Of a stretch of DNA of 64,000 nt, positions 9,593 through 17,913 are shown in pieces (positions within the stretch are counted from its first letter, which is position 1; the number at the start of each line of letters is the position of its first letter). Source of the DNA: DASQPR01 sp963831705. Lineage in GTDB: Bacteria > Actinomycetota > Actinomycetes > Mycobacteriales > Micromonosporaceae. Made by a program: the position numbers and the translations under genes. Under the pieces are notes generated by a model that saw nothing but the letters and a program-made list of their open reading frames with translations, searched no databases and was not told the origin of the DNA. The DNA lies in assembly GCA_963831705.1 (NCBI GenBank), contig CAWHRE010000010.1:1116001-1180000 (forward strand). The letters are read 5' to 3'.

Positions 9593-10570
9593 AGGGGCTA
9601 GTGGGCCGCGGAAAGTTCGCCGGTAGGCCAGGGGGGCCACGCCGATTGTGGCGTGTAGATGCTGACGCAGGGAGACGGCCGTACCGAAGCCGGCCCGCTC
9701 GGCCACCCGGTCGATCGGCAGATCCGTGGATTCCAGCAGCCGCCTGGCATGTTCGACGCGCTGCGTCAGCAGCCACCGCCCGGGGCTCACACCGGTCTCG
9801 TCCCGGAACCGCCGGGTAAACGTCCGTACGCTCATCCGCGCATGCGCCGCCATGGCGGCAAGATCGATCTCTGAACTCATCCGGTCGAGAATCCACGCGC
9901 GTGTCGCTGCCGTGCCGTCGTCGGACCGCTCCGGCACCGGTCGCTCGATGAACTGCGACTGGCCGCCGTCCCGCCACGGTGGCACCACGCACCGCCGCGC
10001 CGCACGGTTGGCCACCTCGCTGCCGTGATCCCGCCGTACGACATGCAGGCACAGATCGATCCCGGCCGCCACTCCGGCACTGGTCAGCACGTCGCCGTCA
10101 TCAACGAACAGCACATTCGGATCGAGGTCGACCAGTGGAAACAGGGTCCGGAAATCGCTTGCCCAGGCCCAGTGCGTCGTGGCCGGACGCCCATCGAGCA
10201 GGCCGAGCGCGGCCAGCACGAACGACCCGGTGCAGATCGACATGATGCGCGTCCCGGGTCGCACTCGCCGGAATGCCGCCTGCACCGACTCGGGCAGAGA
10301 TGCGGTGACGTCCGCCGCCGCCGTACCTTCGATGCCCGGCACGATCACGGTGTCCGCCGTCTCGAGAATCTCGGGCCCGTAATCCGGCGTGATCATGAAC
10401 CCGGCCGCAGACCGGATCGGTCGGCCATCCGGCGTCGCCACCCGCACCGAGTAGAGCCGGTTGCCCCGTTCATCACGGGCAGCGCTGAACACCTGGGACG
10501 GGACCCCGAGGTCGAGGGCCACAACGTCGTCCAAGGCGAGTACGGCGATCCGATGTCGCTCGATATTCAT
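9545..10570 (-). CDS. GlxA-type AraC-family transcriptional regulator
   Basis: A 341-residue regulator with an N-terminal DJ-1/PfpI-like class I amidotransferase domain (about 5-190), where SICTGSFVLAALG carries the conserved cysteine loop, and a C-terminal AraC DNA-binding domain (about 225-320) with two HTH motifs, MAAHARMSVRTFTRRF and VAERAGFGTAVSLRQHL. Such proteins usually control a neighbouring operon. The divergent MFS transporter 70 bases away is the natural target. The last six or so codons and the stop lie inside the palindromic repeat at 9532-9592, so the repeat seems to have replaced the original end of the gene. Confidence 0.88.
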   Translation of the reverse strand: MNIERHRIAVLALDDVVALDLGVPSQVFSAARDERGNRLYSVRVATPDGRPIRSAAGFMITPDYGPEILETADTVIVPGIEGTAAADVTASLPESVQAAFRRVRPGTRIMSICTGSFVLAALGLLDGRPATTHWAWASDFRTLFPLVDLDPNVLFVDDGDVLTSAGVAAGIDLCLHVVRRDHGSEVANRAARRCVVPPWRDGGQSQFIERPVPERSDDGTAATRAWILDRMSSEIDLAAMAAHARMSVRTFTRRFRDETGVSPGRWLLTQRVEHARRLLESTDLPIDRVAERAGFGTAVSLRQHLHATIGVAPLAYRRTFRGPLAPVDPGVITTTHRRSVN

Positions 10571-10640
10571 GGCTGGATTCTTTCACATAGTGGCGTTCAG
10601 GCCACTGGTAAGAGCGAAGATCACCCCGAAGGATGTACGC

Positions 10641-11942
10641 GTGACCATTACCGCCAGTCGTACACGCAAAATCCATCGGGCCTGGCTCGTCGCGGCCGCA
10701 ACCTTGATCGCGACCGTCGGGGCGGCGGGTTTCCGCGCCACCCCCGGCGTGCTCATCGTGCCGTTGCAGCAGGCATTCGGCTGGTCCCGAGGCACGATCA
10801 CGGCCGCAACCTCGATCAACCTCATCCTGTACGGATTGACCGCGCCGTTCGCCGCGGCGCTGATGGAGCGATTCGGACTCCGGCGCGTGGTCGGGACGGC
10901 CTTGGTGCTGGTGGCGGCGGGCAGCGGCCTGACCGTGTTCATGACGGCGCCGTGGCAGTTGATCCTGTGCTGGGGTGTCCTGGTCGGCCTGGGCACCGGT
11001 TCGATGGCGCTCGCGTTCGTCGCGACCATCACCAGTCGCTGGTTTGTCGCGCGACGCGGTCTCGTGACCGGCATCTTGACCGCCGGTGGCGCTACCGGCC
11101 AACTGATCTTTCTGCCGCTACTCGCCATCATCGTGGTGCATCACGGCTGGAAGTCGGTCGCGCTGACGGTGATGGCCGGCGCCCTGATCGTGGCGCCGAT
11201 CGCGGTGTGGATGCTGCGCGACTTCCCGGCCGACGTCGGCCTATCGCCATATGGCGGCACGCCTGATCAGGCGGCAACACGTGTGGAAAGGCTGCCCGGC
11301 GAACCCGGACCGGCCCGTCGGACACTTCTCACGCTGCGGACCGCGTCACGCTCGCTGACGTTCTGGTTCCTGGTCGGATCGTTCGCGATCTGCGGCGCGT
11401 CGACGAACGGCCTGGTCGGGACGCAGTTCATCCCGGCCGCCCACGACCACGGTCTGCCCGAGACCACGGCGGCGAGTCTGCTCGCGCTGGTCGGCGTGTT
11501 CGACATCGTCGGCACGATCTTCTCCGGCTGGCTTACCGACCGGCTCGACTCGCGCCTCTTACTCGGGACGTACTACCTGCTCCGAGGCGTCTCGCTGATG
11601 ATCCTGCCGGACCTCTTCGCATCGTCCGCCCAGCCCAAGATGCTGATCTTCATCATCTTCTACGGCCTGGATTGGGTGGCGACGGTGCCGCCGACGATCG
11701 CGCTCTGCCGCCAGCACTTCGGCGCCGAGGGGTCGATCGTGTTCGGCTGGGTATTCGCGGCGCACCAGATCGGCGCGGCGCTCGCCGCAACCGGCTCGGC
11801 GATGGTCCGGGACCAACTCGGTACCTACAACGCGGCCTGGTACGGCGCCGGCTTCCTCTGCTTCTTCGCGGTCGGGCTGTCGTTGCTGGTCCGAGCGCCG
11901 GGGGCAGGGGTCAAGCGGTGGCGTCTGTCGCCCACCGCCTGA
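10641..11942 (+). CDS. MFS transporter, monocarboxylate-porter-like
   Basis: A 433-residue inner-membrane transporter with about 12 hydrophobic helices. The first begins at RAWLVAAATLIATVG, and the motif-A-like loop MERFGLRRVVG sits between helices 2 and 3. An opening RATPGVLIVPLQQAFGWSRG resembles oxalate/formate and monocarboxylate MFS carriers. The GTG at 10641 is chosen because AAGGA lies seven bases upstream; an ATG at 10569 is possible but lacks a site. Divergent from the GlxA-type regulator, which probably controls it. Substrate unknown. Confidence 0.85.
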   Translation: MTITASRTRKIHRAWLVAAATLIATVGAAGFRATPGVLIVPLQQAFGWSRGTITAATSINLILYGLTAPFAAALMERFGLRRVVGTALVLVAAGSGLTVFMTAPWQLILCWGVLVGLGTGSMALAFVATITSRWFVARRGLVTGILTAGGATGQLIFLPLLAIIVVHHGWKSVALTVMAGALIVAPIAVWMLRDFPADVGLSPYGGTPDQAATRVERLPGEPGPARRTLLTLRTASRSLTFWFLVGSFAICGASTNGLVGTQFIPAAHDHGLPETTAASLLALVGVFDIVGTIFSGWLTDRLDSRLLLGTYYLLRGVSLMILPDLFASSAQPKMLIFIIFYGLDWVATVPPTIALCRQHFGAEGSIVFGWVFAAHQIGAALAATGSAMVRDQLGTYNAAWYGAGFLCFFAVGLSLLVRAPGAGVKRWRLSPTA

Positions 11943-11945
11943 CGG

Positions 11946-11981
11946 CTTGTTGATCCTGGAGTTATCTCCAGGATCAACAAG
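11946..11981. repeat. family I palindrome, compact copy b (terminator-like)
   Basis: Perfect 16-bp stem CTTGTTGATCCTGGAG with a TTAT loop, between the convergent MFS and regX3 genes (4 bases from each stop). It shares the arm of the longer repeats but lacks their middle. It probably terminates transcription in both directions. Confidence 0.9.
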
Positions 11982-11984
11982 CGC

Positions 11985-12668
11985 CTACGGCTCGAACTTG
12001 TAACCCAGACCACGAACCGTGATCAGGAAGCGCGGCGCGGACGGCTCCGGCTCGATCTTCGACCGGAGCCGTTTCACGTGGACATCCAGCGTCTTTGTGT
12101 CGCCGACGTAGTCGGCGCCCCACACTCGGTCGATCAGCTGCCCACGGGTGAGCACCCGACCGGCGTTGCGCAGCAGCAGCTCGAGCAACTCGAACTCCTT
12201 AAGCGGCAGCGGCACCGCCTCGCCGCCCACGCTGACCACATGACGCTCGACGTCCATCCGGACCGGACCCGCCGACAGCGTCGGCGCCGCGATCTCGACC
12301 GTCTCGTTCGTGTTGCGCCGAAGCACGGCACGAATCCGAGCGACGAGTTCGCGCGGTGAATACGGCTTCGTGACGTAGTCGTCGGCACCGATCTCCAGGC
12401 CAACCACCTTGTCGATCTCGGCGTCACGTGCGGTGACCATGATGATCGGCACGTTGGTCTTCGCGCGGAGTTGCCGACAGACCTCGGTACCCGACATTTC
12501 CGGCAACATCAGATCGAGCAGCACGATGTCGGCACCGGTACGGTCGAATTCGGTCAGCGCTTGCGTTCCGGTGGCGGCAACCGACACCTCGAAGCCCTCT
12601 TTGCGCAGCATGAATGACAGCGCATCCGAGAACGAATCTTCGTCCTCTACTACGAGAACTCGGGACAC
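11985..12668 (-). CDS. regX3: response regulator RegX3
   Basis: A 227-residue OmpR-family regulator. The receiver has the acidic pair VVEDEDSF, the phosphoacceptor Asp in VLLDLMLPEMSG (about residue 52), Thr in MVTARD and Lys in YVTKPYSP. The winged-helix effector domain ends with KTLDVHVKRLRSKIE and RGLGYKFEP. RegX3 activates phosphate-starvation genes in mycobacteria, including pst. It abuts senX3 with no gap. The PHO-box-like repeats in this window are its expected targets. Confidence 0.93.
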   Translation of the reverse strand: MSRVLVVEDEDSFSDALSFMLRKEGFEVSVAATGTQALTEFDRTGADIVLLDLMLPEMSGTEVCRQLRAKTNVPIIMVTARDAEIDKVVGLEIGADDYVTKPYSPRELVARIRAVLRRNTNETVEIAAPTLSAGPVRMDVERHVVSVGGEAVPLPLKEFELLELLLRNAGRVLTRGQLIDRVWGADYVGDTKTLDVHVKRLRSKIEPEPSAPRFLITVRGLGYKFEP

Positions 12669-13820
12669 TTAACGGCTTCCTTTCTTGACGGTCGCAGTCA
12701 CAATCTCGCCTGCCGGGTACGTACCGTTCACTTCAATTGACGCTGGTAGCGGCAGAGCTGCATCTGGGGGTCTGGCCGGCAGCCGTAGGGTGAACGTCGA
12801 TCCAACGCCGACCACGCTGGTGACCTCCACCCGCCCACCGTGGTTCGTGGCGATGTGCTTAACGATGGCGAGGCCGAGGCCGGTACCACCGGTCGAACGC
12901 GAGCGGGCACGGTCCGCGCGATAGAAACGCTCAAAGATCCGATCAAGATCTTTCGATTCAATGCCAATGCCCTGATCTTGTACGGCCAGCACGACATCGG
13001 TGCCATCCATCCGTACCGTGACGGATACCGACGCCGGCGCAACATCGGCCGGCCGGTCCGGCGAGTACGCGATCGCGTTCTCCACCAGGTTCGCGAGCGC
13101 CGTGACGACCTGGGACTCGCTGCCGTACACGGTCAGACCCCGGTCGCCAACCCAGTCGACCTCGATGTTCTTGGCCGACGCGGCGGTGCGGGACCGATCG
13201 ATCACCTCGGCGACCACGCGGTCGACCTTGACCGGCTCGGGCGTCGGAATCGGATCGCCACCCTGCAGCCGGGACAGCTCCAGCAATTCGGTGACGAGCC
13301 GGCCGAGCCGGGTCGACTCGTGCCGGATTCGCTCGACGAAGCGTTTCGCCGCGACCGGATCGCCGCCGTCCTCGTCCATTGCCTCGCTGAGCGCCTCGGC
13401 GAGCAGCTGCAACGCGCCGACCGGGGTCTTGAGTTCGTGGCTGACGTTCGCGACGAAGTCCCGCCGCACCCGGGTGAGTCGGTGCGACTCGGTGACGTCG
13501 AGCGCTTCGATCGTGACGTGGCCGTCGCCCAGGGCAACCGCCCGAATGTGTACGCCCAGCGGTTCCTGGTCTCGCCCGCGCGCCATGTCGAGTTCGACTT
13601 CACGATGCAGGCCGGTACGGCGGGCCTGGCCGGCCAACGTACGGATGAGGGTGTGGGCGACGGCGGGAGTTCCCGGCAGTCCGGGCCGGAGCAGACCCAT
13701 ATCGTGCGCGGCCGGATTGCCGAGCACCGGGCGATCTTCGGCGTCGAGCACCAGCACGCCGACGCGCAAGGCGTCGAGGCTGCGCCGCCCGAGGCCCTTG
13801 CTGCTCCTTGTCCACTCCAC
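12669..13820 (-). CDS. senX3: sensor histidine kinase SenX3, no membrane domain
   Basis: A 383-residue kinase partner of RegX3. A PAS-like domain (about 15-110) leads into the dimerisation helix with the phospho-His in FVANVSHELKTPVG, then N box NLVENAIAYSP, G1 DQGIGI, F box IFERFYRAD and G2 GGTGLGLAIVKH. Mycobacterial SenX3 begins with membrane helices, and none is present here: an in-frame TAA lies eight codons before the GTG at 13820 and only 170 bases separate it from phoU. The start has no clear ribosome binding site, so the exact N-terminus is uncertain. Confidence 0.88.
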   Translation of the reverse strand: MEWTRSSKGLGRRSLDALRVGVLVLDAEDRPVLGNPAAHDMGLLRPGLPGTPAVAHTLIRTLAGQARRTGLHREVELDMARGRDQEPLGVHIRAVALGDGHVTIEALDVTESHRLTRVRRDFVANVSHELKTPVGALQLLAEALSEAMDEDGGDPVAAKRFVERIRHESTRLGRLVTELLELSRLQGGDPIPTPEPVKVDRVVAEVIDRSRTAASAKNIEVDWVGDRGLTVYGSESQVVTALANLVENAIAYSPDRPADVAPASVSVTVRMDGTDVVLAVQDQGIGIESKDLDRIFERFYRADRARSRSTGGTGLGLAIVKHIATNHGGRVEVTSVVGVGSTFTLRLPARPPDAALPLPASIEVNGTYPAGEIVTATVKKGSR

Positions 13821-13893
13821 ATCGTGATGGTAGGTCGATTGTTAACCCACTGAAAAGCTCAAATACGGACGTATCAGACGCGCAGCGCCGAAT

Positions 13894-13935
13894 ATTCACC
13901 GCTGCTCTCCGTGCCGTTCACCCCCGTTCACCGGC
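13894..13935. promoter_or_regulatory. PHO-box-like repeats between senX3 and phoU
   Basis: ATTCACC at 13894, GTTCACC at 13916 and GTTCACC at 13926, with a further GTTCACG at 13957. The 13894-13916 distance is two 11-base turns; 13916-13926 is 10 rather than the usual 11. It sits midway between the divergent senX3 and phoU genes, consistent with autoregulation by RegX3. Confidence 0.55.
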
Positions 13936-13990
13936 GTGATGCCGCCAGGTCCTAACGTTCACGCTGGAAGTTCTATGACCGAGGAGTGAT

Positions 13991-14638
13991 ATGCGCGAAG
14001 AGTTCCGATCCGAGCTGGCCGACGTCAACCGGCTTCTGGTGGAGATGGCCGAGGCCGGCCGTCACGCCATGAGTCGCGCGACGGTCGCTCTCCTCAACGC
14101 CGATCAAACCGAGGCCGAGCAGGTGGCGGTCGGCGACCATGAGATCGACGCGCTCTACCACCGGGTAGAGGACAAGATCTACGACATCATCGCCCGGCAG
14201 GCGCCGGTCGCCTCCGACCTGCGCGCCGTGATCACGTCACTGCACGTGGCGAGCGACCTCGAGCGCATGGGTGACCTCGCCGAGCACATCGCCGAGACCG
14301 CGGCCCGCCGGCACCCGTCGGTCGCCGTACCGGAGGAGCTGCAACCGGTCATCCGCGAAATGGCGACGGTGGCCGACTCGCTGGCCGCGAAGATCGCGGA
14401 CGTGCTGACCACGTCCGATGTCGAGCGGGCGGCCGAGATGGAAGCCGACGACGACGTGATGGATGAGCTGCACCGGCAGTTGCTGGCGTTCATGCTGGGC
14501 ACCGCATGGCGCCACGGCGTGGAAGCGGCCATCGACGGCGCCCTGCTGGGTCGCTTCTACGAGCGGTATGCCGACCACGCCGTAAACGCCGCAAACCAGA
14601 TCATCTACCTGGTAACAGGCGAATCCTCCGCCGCCTAA
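13991..14638 (+). CDS. phoU: phosphate signalling protein PhoU
   Basis: A 215-residue all-helical protein with two PhoU repeats. Metal-binding acidic motifs appear as DLERMGDLAEHIAE and, in the second repeat, ERYADHAVNAANQI. PhoU couples Pst transport to the kinase and keeps the Pho regulon off when phosphate is plentiful. It is divergent from senX3-regX3 and reads from GAGGAGTGAT directly before the ATG. The pst operon is nearly 29 kb away in this window, so the coupling is by protein rather than by operon. Confidence 0.93.
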   Translation: MREEFRSELADVNRLLVEMAEAGRHAMSRATVALLNADQTEAEQVAVGDHEIDALYHRVEDKIYDIIARQAPVASDLRAVITSLHVASDLERMGDLAEHIAETAARRHPSVAVPEELQPVIREMATVADSLAAKIADVLTTSDVERAAEMEADDDVMDELHRQLLAFMLGTAWRHGVEAAIDGALLGRFYERYADHAVNAANQIIYLVTGESSAA

Positions 14639-14658
14639 CCTCCATTGATCATGGGGTT
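14636..14658. repeat. 23-bp direct repeat, left copy flanking the DUF559 gene
   Basis: Identical over 23 bases to 15623-15645; it begins TAACCTCCATTGATC and covers the phoU stop codon and the left arm of a family II palindrome. Confidence 0.85.
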
Positions 14659-14701
14659 ATCGCCGTTATTTTCTCGATTTAACGGCGATAACCCCATGAT
14701 C
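14647..14701. repeat. family II palindrome, copy a
   Basis: Perfect 22-bp arms beginning GATCATGGGGTTATCGCC (14647-14668 and 14680-14701) around an 11-nt loop. It lies between convergent phoU and the DUF559 gene and encodes the last residues of the latter. Confidence 0.9.
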
Positions 14702-15632
14702 GTTTGAGTTGGTCGATTTTCCGTCGGATCTCCGCGATCAAGCGAGGGACGTTTCTCATGTCTTCCTTTGTCACCTGGAAGATCTCCCAACCTGCCGCAT
14801 TCAGCAAGCGCACCCTGGCCCGGTCCCGACCCAGTTGACCCGGGTCGGCGTGCCACTGTCCGTCGTATTCGATGGCCAGCCTGATCTCGATCAATGCCAG
14901 ATCGACGCGGGCTACGAACTGGCCTTCAAACATCACATTGACCTGGGCGACGACGGCAATGCCGGCGAGATGAAGCTCCAGCCGGAGCACACTCTCCGGT
15001 GGGGATTCAGCCAGTGGATCGCACAGGCTGAGCGCACGCTCGGCTCGGCGAACGTTGCGTGCACCGGGATGCGCGAGGCCGTACTCCACGACCTCATCGA
15101 TCTTCAAATTCTGCGTCCGGGCGAGCGAGTCCACCCATGGCACCGCCTCCCGAAGCGTCAGCCGCCGGGCCAAATCCCACGCGGTCCGTACGCCGCGCGT
15201 AACCGGGACATTCGAGTGGGTCACGACGTCATCTGGTGCTATGTCCGCGATGCTGATCGCCATGCCCTTGACCGGCCCGAACTGGGTGGAGGACACGACT
15301 TCCACCGCTTGCAGCTCGCGAACGCTGAGAGCGCCCCACATCACGGCGGCGGATCGTCCGGCAATGGCGGCCCCGTCGGGCATCAGAAGCACCGCACCCG
15401 CGACGAGAACCCGATGGTCGATCGATACGCACGCATCGATGTAGATGTTGCGAAACATTCGGCGCCAAGCCGAACTCCGCAGCGCCGACCAAGTGAGACG
15501 TCCCTGCTCAACAGCGTCACTCCCACGGAACGGCTCAAGCCCGAGCCCATCCGGCCGCACCGGCGCCTTCGCCACACCAAGAATCGTGCCCCCGCACCGT
15601 CTCCACAGGAACCCCCTGTGGATAACCTCCAT
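14679..15632 (-). CDS. DUF559 endonuclease-domain protein, AbiEi-like family
   Basis: A 317-residue member of the common actinobacterial family with a C-terminal DUF559 (VSR/PD-(D/E)XK-like) domain. Catalytic-type residues are in FVARVDLALIEIRLAIEYDG, followed by WEIFQVTKEDM. The N-terminal half (AWRRMFRNIYID, AAVMWGALSV, RGVRTAWDLARR) resembles AbiEi-type antitoxin proteins. Start 15632 lies inside a family II repeat; GTG at 15575 (VAKAPVRPDG) is a good alternative because it matches the usual family N-terminus. No cognate toxin is adjacent. Both ends of the gene lie in repeats, and 23-bp direct repeats bracket it, which suggests insertion or repeat-mediated exchange. Confidence 0.78.
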   Translation of the reverse strand: MEVIHRGFLWRRCGGTILGVAKAPVRPDGLGLEPFRGSDAVEQGRLTWSALRSSAWRRMFRNIYIDACVSIDHRVLVAGAVLLMPDGAAIAGRSAAVMWGALSVRELQAVEVVSSTQFGPVKGMAISIADIAPDDVVTHSNVPVTRGVRTAWDLARRLTLREAVPWVDSLARTQNLKIDEVVEYGLAHPGARNVRRAERALSLCDPLAESPPESVLRLELHLAGIAVVAQVNVMFEGQFVARVDLALIEIRLAIEYDGQWHADPGQLGRDRARVRLLNAAGWEIFQVTKEDMRNVPRLIAEIRRKIDQLKRSWGYRR

Positions 15633-15645
15633 TGATCATGGGGTT
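15623..15645. repeat. 23-bp direct repeat, right copy flanking the DUF559 gene
   Basis: Identical to 14636-14658. The distance between copies is 987 bases, which is the DUF559 gene plus its 3' hairpin. Confidence 0.85.
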
Positions 15646-15691
15646 TCTGTTGCTATTCACGCCGGAATGACAGCAAAATCCCCATGATCAA
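15632..15691. repeat. family II palindrome, degraded copy b
   Basis: Perfect 12-bp outer arms TTGATCATGGGG (15632-15643) and reverse complement (15680-15691); the inner stem is imperfect but keeps TGACAGCAA, shared with copy c at 41375. It lies between gpmA and the DUF559 gene, which are in tandem. Confidence 0.85.
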
Positions 15692-15700
15692 GCAGAAAGG

Positions 15701-16450
15701 CTAGCGGCCTTGGTTTGCCACCGCGGCGGCAGCGGCGGCTGCGGCCTCGGGGTCGAGGTAGGTACCGCCTGGGATCGTGGGTTGCCACGTCGTTGTGTCC
15801 AGGTCGTAGCGCAAGGGCTGGCCGGTCGGGATGTTCAAGGCTGCGATGTCGGTGTCGGAGATCTGGTCCAGGTGCTTCACCAGTGACCGCAGCGAGTTGC
15901 CGTGTGCCACGACCAGGACGTTCAGGCCGGCCCGCAGGTCCGGGATGATCGCGTCATACCAGTACGGCAGGAAGCGGCGCAGCACGTCGGCGAGACACTC
16001 GGTCTCCGGGCGGGCCTCGGGCGGCAGGCCGGCGTACCGCGGGTCGGCAAACTGCGAGAACTCGGCATCGGGGGCCAGAGGCGGCGGCGGCACATCGTAC
16101 GAGCGGCGCCACAGCATGAACTGCTCCTCGCCGTACTCCGCGAGGGTCTGCTTCTTGTCCTTGCCCTGCAGCGCGCCGTAGTGGCGCTCGTTCAGCCGCC
16201 AGGAGCGCCGGACCGGAATCCAGTGCCGGTCGGCTGTGTGCAGCGCGATCTCCGCGGTCCGGATCGCTCGGCGCAGGACCGACGTGTGTACGACGTCGGG
16301 CAGCACACCTCCCGCCGCGATCAGCTCACCGCCGTGGCGGGCCTCGGCCTCGCCGGTTGCGGCCAGATCGACGTCGACCCAGCCGGTGAAGAGGTTCTTC
16401 GCGTTCCACTCGCTCTCGCCGTGGCGCAGAAGGATCAAAGTCCCAGTCAT
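15701..16450 (-). CDS. gpmA: 2,3-bisphosphoglycerate-dependent phosphoglycerate mutase
   Basis: A 249-residue glycolytic enzyme interconverting 3- and 2-phosphoglycerate. The phospho-His loop LLRHGESEWN (about 5-14), FTGWVDVDL, RRAIRTAEIAL, RHYGALQGKDK and the second catalytic His in VVAHGNSLRSL are all present. The C-terminus is an alanine run. Start 16450 gives the conserved MTGTLILLRHG; an ATG three codons upstream is also possible. The senX3-regX3-gpm neighbourhood matches mycobacteria, here interrupted by the DUF559 gene and phoU. Confidence 0.93.
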   Translation of the reverse strand: MTGTLILLRHGESEWNAKNLFTGWVDVDLAATGEAEARHGGELIAAGGVLPDVVHTSVLRRAIRTAEIALHTADRHWIPVRRSWRLNERHYGALQGKDKKQTLAEYGEEQFMLWRRSYDVPPPPLAPDAEFSQFADPRYAGLPPEARPETECLADVLRRFLPYWYDAIIPDLRAGLNVLVVAHGNSLRSLVKHLDQISDTDIAALNIPTGQPLRYDLDTTTWQPTIPGGTYLDPEAAAAAAAAVANQGR

Positions 16451-16569
16451 GGCGACCATCTTTCCCGATCCGATTTTCCGGCCCGCACCCACCGGCGGGT
16501 GACGACCGCTCCGTGAGATAACGGCTGGAAGCTGTCGCCCCGGGCCGCTAGGTTGTAAGCCGTCACAAG

Positions 16570-17910
16570 ATGGCCGGTCATTACGGGGGCGTGCGCGTGC
16601 GGAAATGGTTCAGGGACAGCCTTGGCGGACTGCCCACCACATTTTGGTATCTCTGGGCCGGCACTCTGATCAACCGCATCGGCGGCTTCACGCTGCTCTA
16701 CCTCGAGATGTATCTGGTCGCGCGCTACCACGTCTCGGCGGGATATGCCGGTCTGGTGATTGGTCTGTCCGGTGCGGGCAGCGCCGCCGGTTCGATCGCG
16801 GGTGGCGTGCTGGCCGATCGATGGGGACGCCGGCCAACCATGCTCTCCGCGTCGCTGGCCAGCGCCGTGGCGACGCTGGCGCTCGGCTACACCACGAACA
16901 CGGTGGCAATCCCGTTGTTGGCAGCGGCGTACGGGCTGTTCAACGGCATCGCCCGGCCGGCCTTCAGCGCGATGATGGTCGACGTGCTCGGCACGACCTC
17001 GCGGGTCCGCGGCTTCAACCTGAACTACTGGGCGATCAACCTCGGCTTCTCCGGCGCCGCGATCATCGCCGGTTTGCTCTCCACGACGCCGCGGATGACG
17101 CTGTTCGCACTTGATGCGGCCACGACGATCCTGAGTGCTCTGTGGATCTTCGTGAGGGTCCGCGAGACTTCGCCGACGATCAACGTTCCGGCCGGCATGA
17201 AAAAGCAGACCGGCAGCATCATGGACGTCCTCACCGACCGGACGTTCATGACGTTCGTGCTGCTGAATCTCGGCCTGTGGACGATCATTTCGACGCTCGG
17301 CCTGATGCCGATCACGATGCTCCACCGTGGACTGAATACCTCGGCGTTCGGTTCGATCATCGCGGTGAACGGCGTCATCATCGTTGCGCTACAGCTGTTC
17401 GTGCCTCGGCTCATTCGCGGTCGTACGCGACATCACGTGCTCGCCGCGGCCGCGTTGATGGTCGGTATCGGGTTCGGAGCGGTCGCGTTCGCACCGACCG
17501 TACTGCTGCTGTGTGCGACGGTCGCGGTCTGGACAATCGGCGAGATGACCTCGTCTCCAACGAACTCGTCGTTGGTCGCCGACCTGTCGAAGCCCTGGAT
17601 GCGCGGCCGCTACCAGGGCGTACACGGGTTGAGTTTCAGTGCCGCCGGTTTCCTCGCGCCGATCGCGGGCGGCCAGATCATCGACCACTTCGGCAGCGCC
17701 ACGTTGTGGATCAGCGCGTTCTTCCTCGGACTCGTCGTGGCGGCTGGTCAGCTGATCACCGGGCCGGGTCGGGAGCGGCGAGTCACGGCACTCAAACTGC
17801 AACACGAGCCCGCGCCGGCCGTCGGGCCGGTGGCGGACGCACTGCCGGCGATTGCCAGCGAAGAGGAAGAAGCCGAGGTCACGACGAGCGCCGGAAGTCG
17901 GCGCCGGTAA
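16570..17910 (+). CDS. MFS transporter (DHA1-like)
   Basis: A 446-residue inner-membrane protein with 11-12 hydrophobic helices and the motif-A loop LADRWGRRPTML between helices 2 and 3, typical of drug/proton antiporters. A long hydrophilic tail (about 405-446) ends in acidic residues and RRR. ATG 16570 is the ORF start; GTG codons at 16591 or 16597, just after GGGGG, may be the real start because they remove only a short hydrophilic leader. It is divergent from gpmA. Substrate cannot be assigned. Confidence 0.8.
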   Translation: MAGHYGGVRVRKWFRDSLGGLPTTFWYLWAGTLINRIGGFTLLYLEMYLVARYHVSAGYAGLVIGLSGAGSAAGSIAGGVLADRWGRRPTMLSASLASAVATLALGYTTNTVAIPLLAAAYGLFNGIARPAFSAMMVDVLGTTSRVRGFNLNYWAINLGFSGAAIIAGLLSTTPRMTLFALDAATTILSALWIFVRVRETSPTINVPAGMKKQTGSIMDVLTDRTFMTFVLLNLGLWTIISTLGLMPITMLHRGLNTSAFGSIIAVNGVIIVALQLFVPRLIRGRTRHHVLAAAALMVGIGFGAVAFAPTVLLLCATVAVWTIGEMTSSPTNSSLVADLSKPWMRGRYQGVHGLSFSAAGFLAPIAGGQIIDHFGSATLWISAFFLGLVVAAGQLITGPGRERRVTALKLQHEPAPAVGPVADALPAIASEEEEAEVTTSAGSRRR

Positions 17911-17913
17911 CGG

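Noticed and set aside
11946..11981. Treating all palindromes as plain terminators
   Set aside because: True for this compact copy, but copies at 33566 and 41375 are at divergent gene starts and most lack a T-tract.
14709..15635. 308-residue open frame opposite the DUF559 gene
   Set aside because: No recognisable motif and complete overlap with a clear protein family member.
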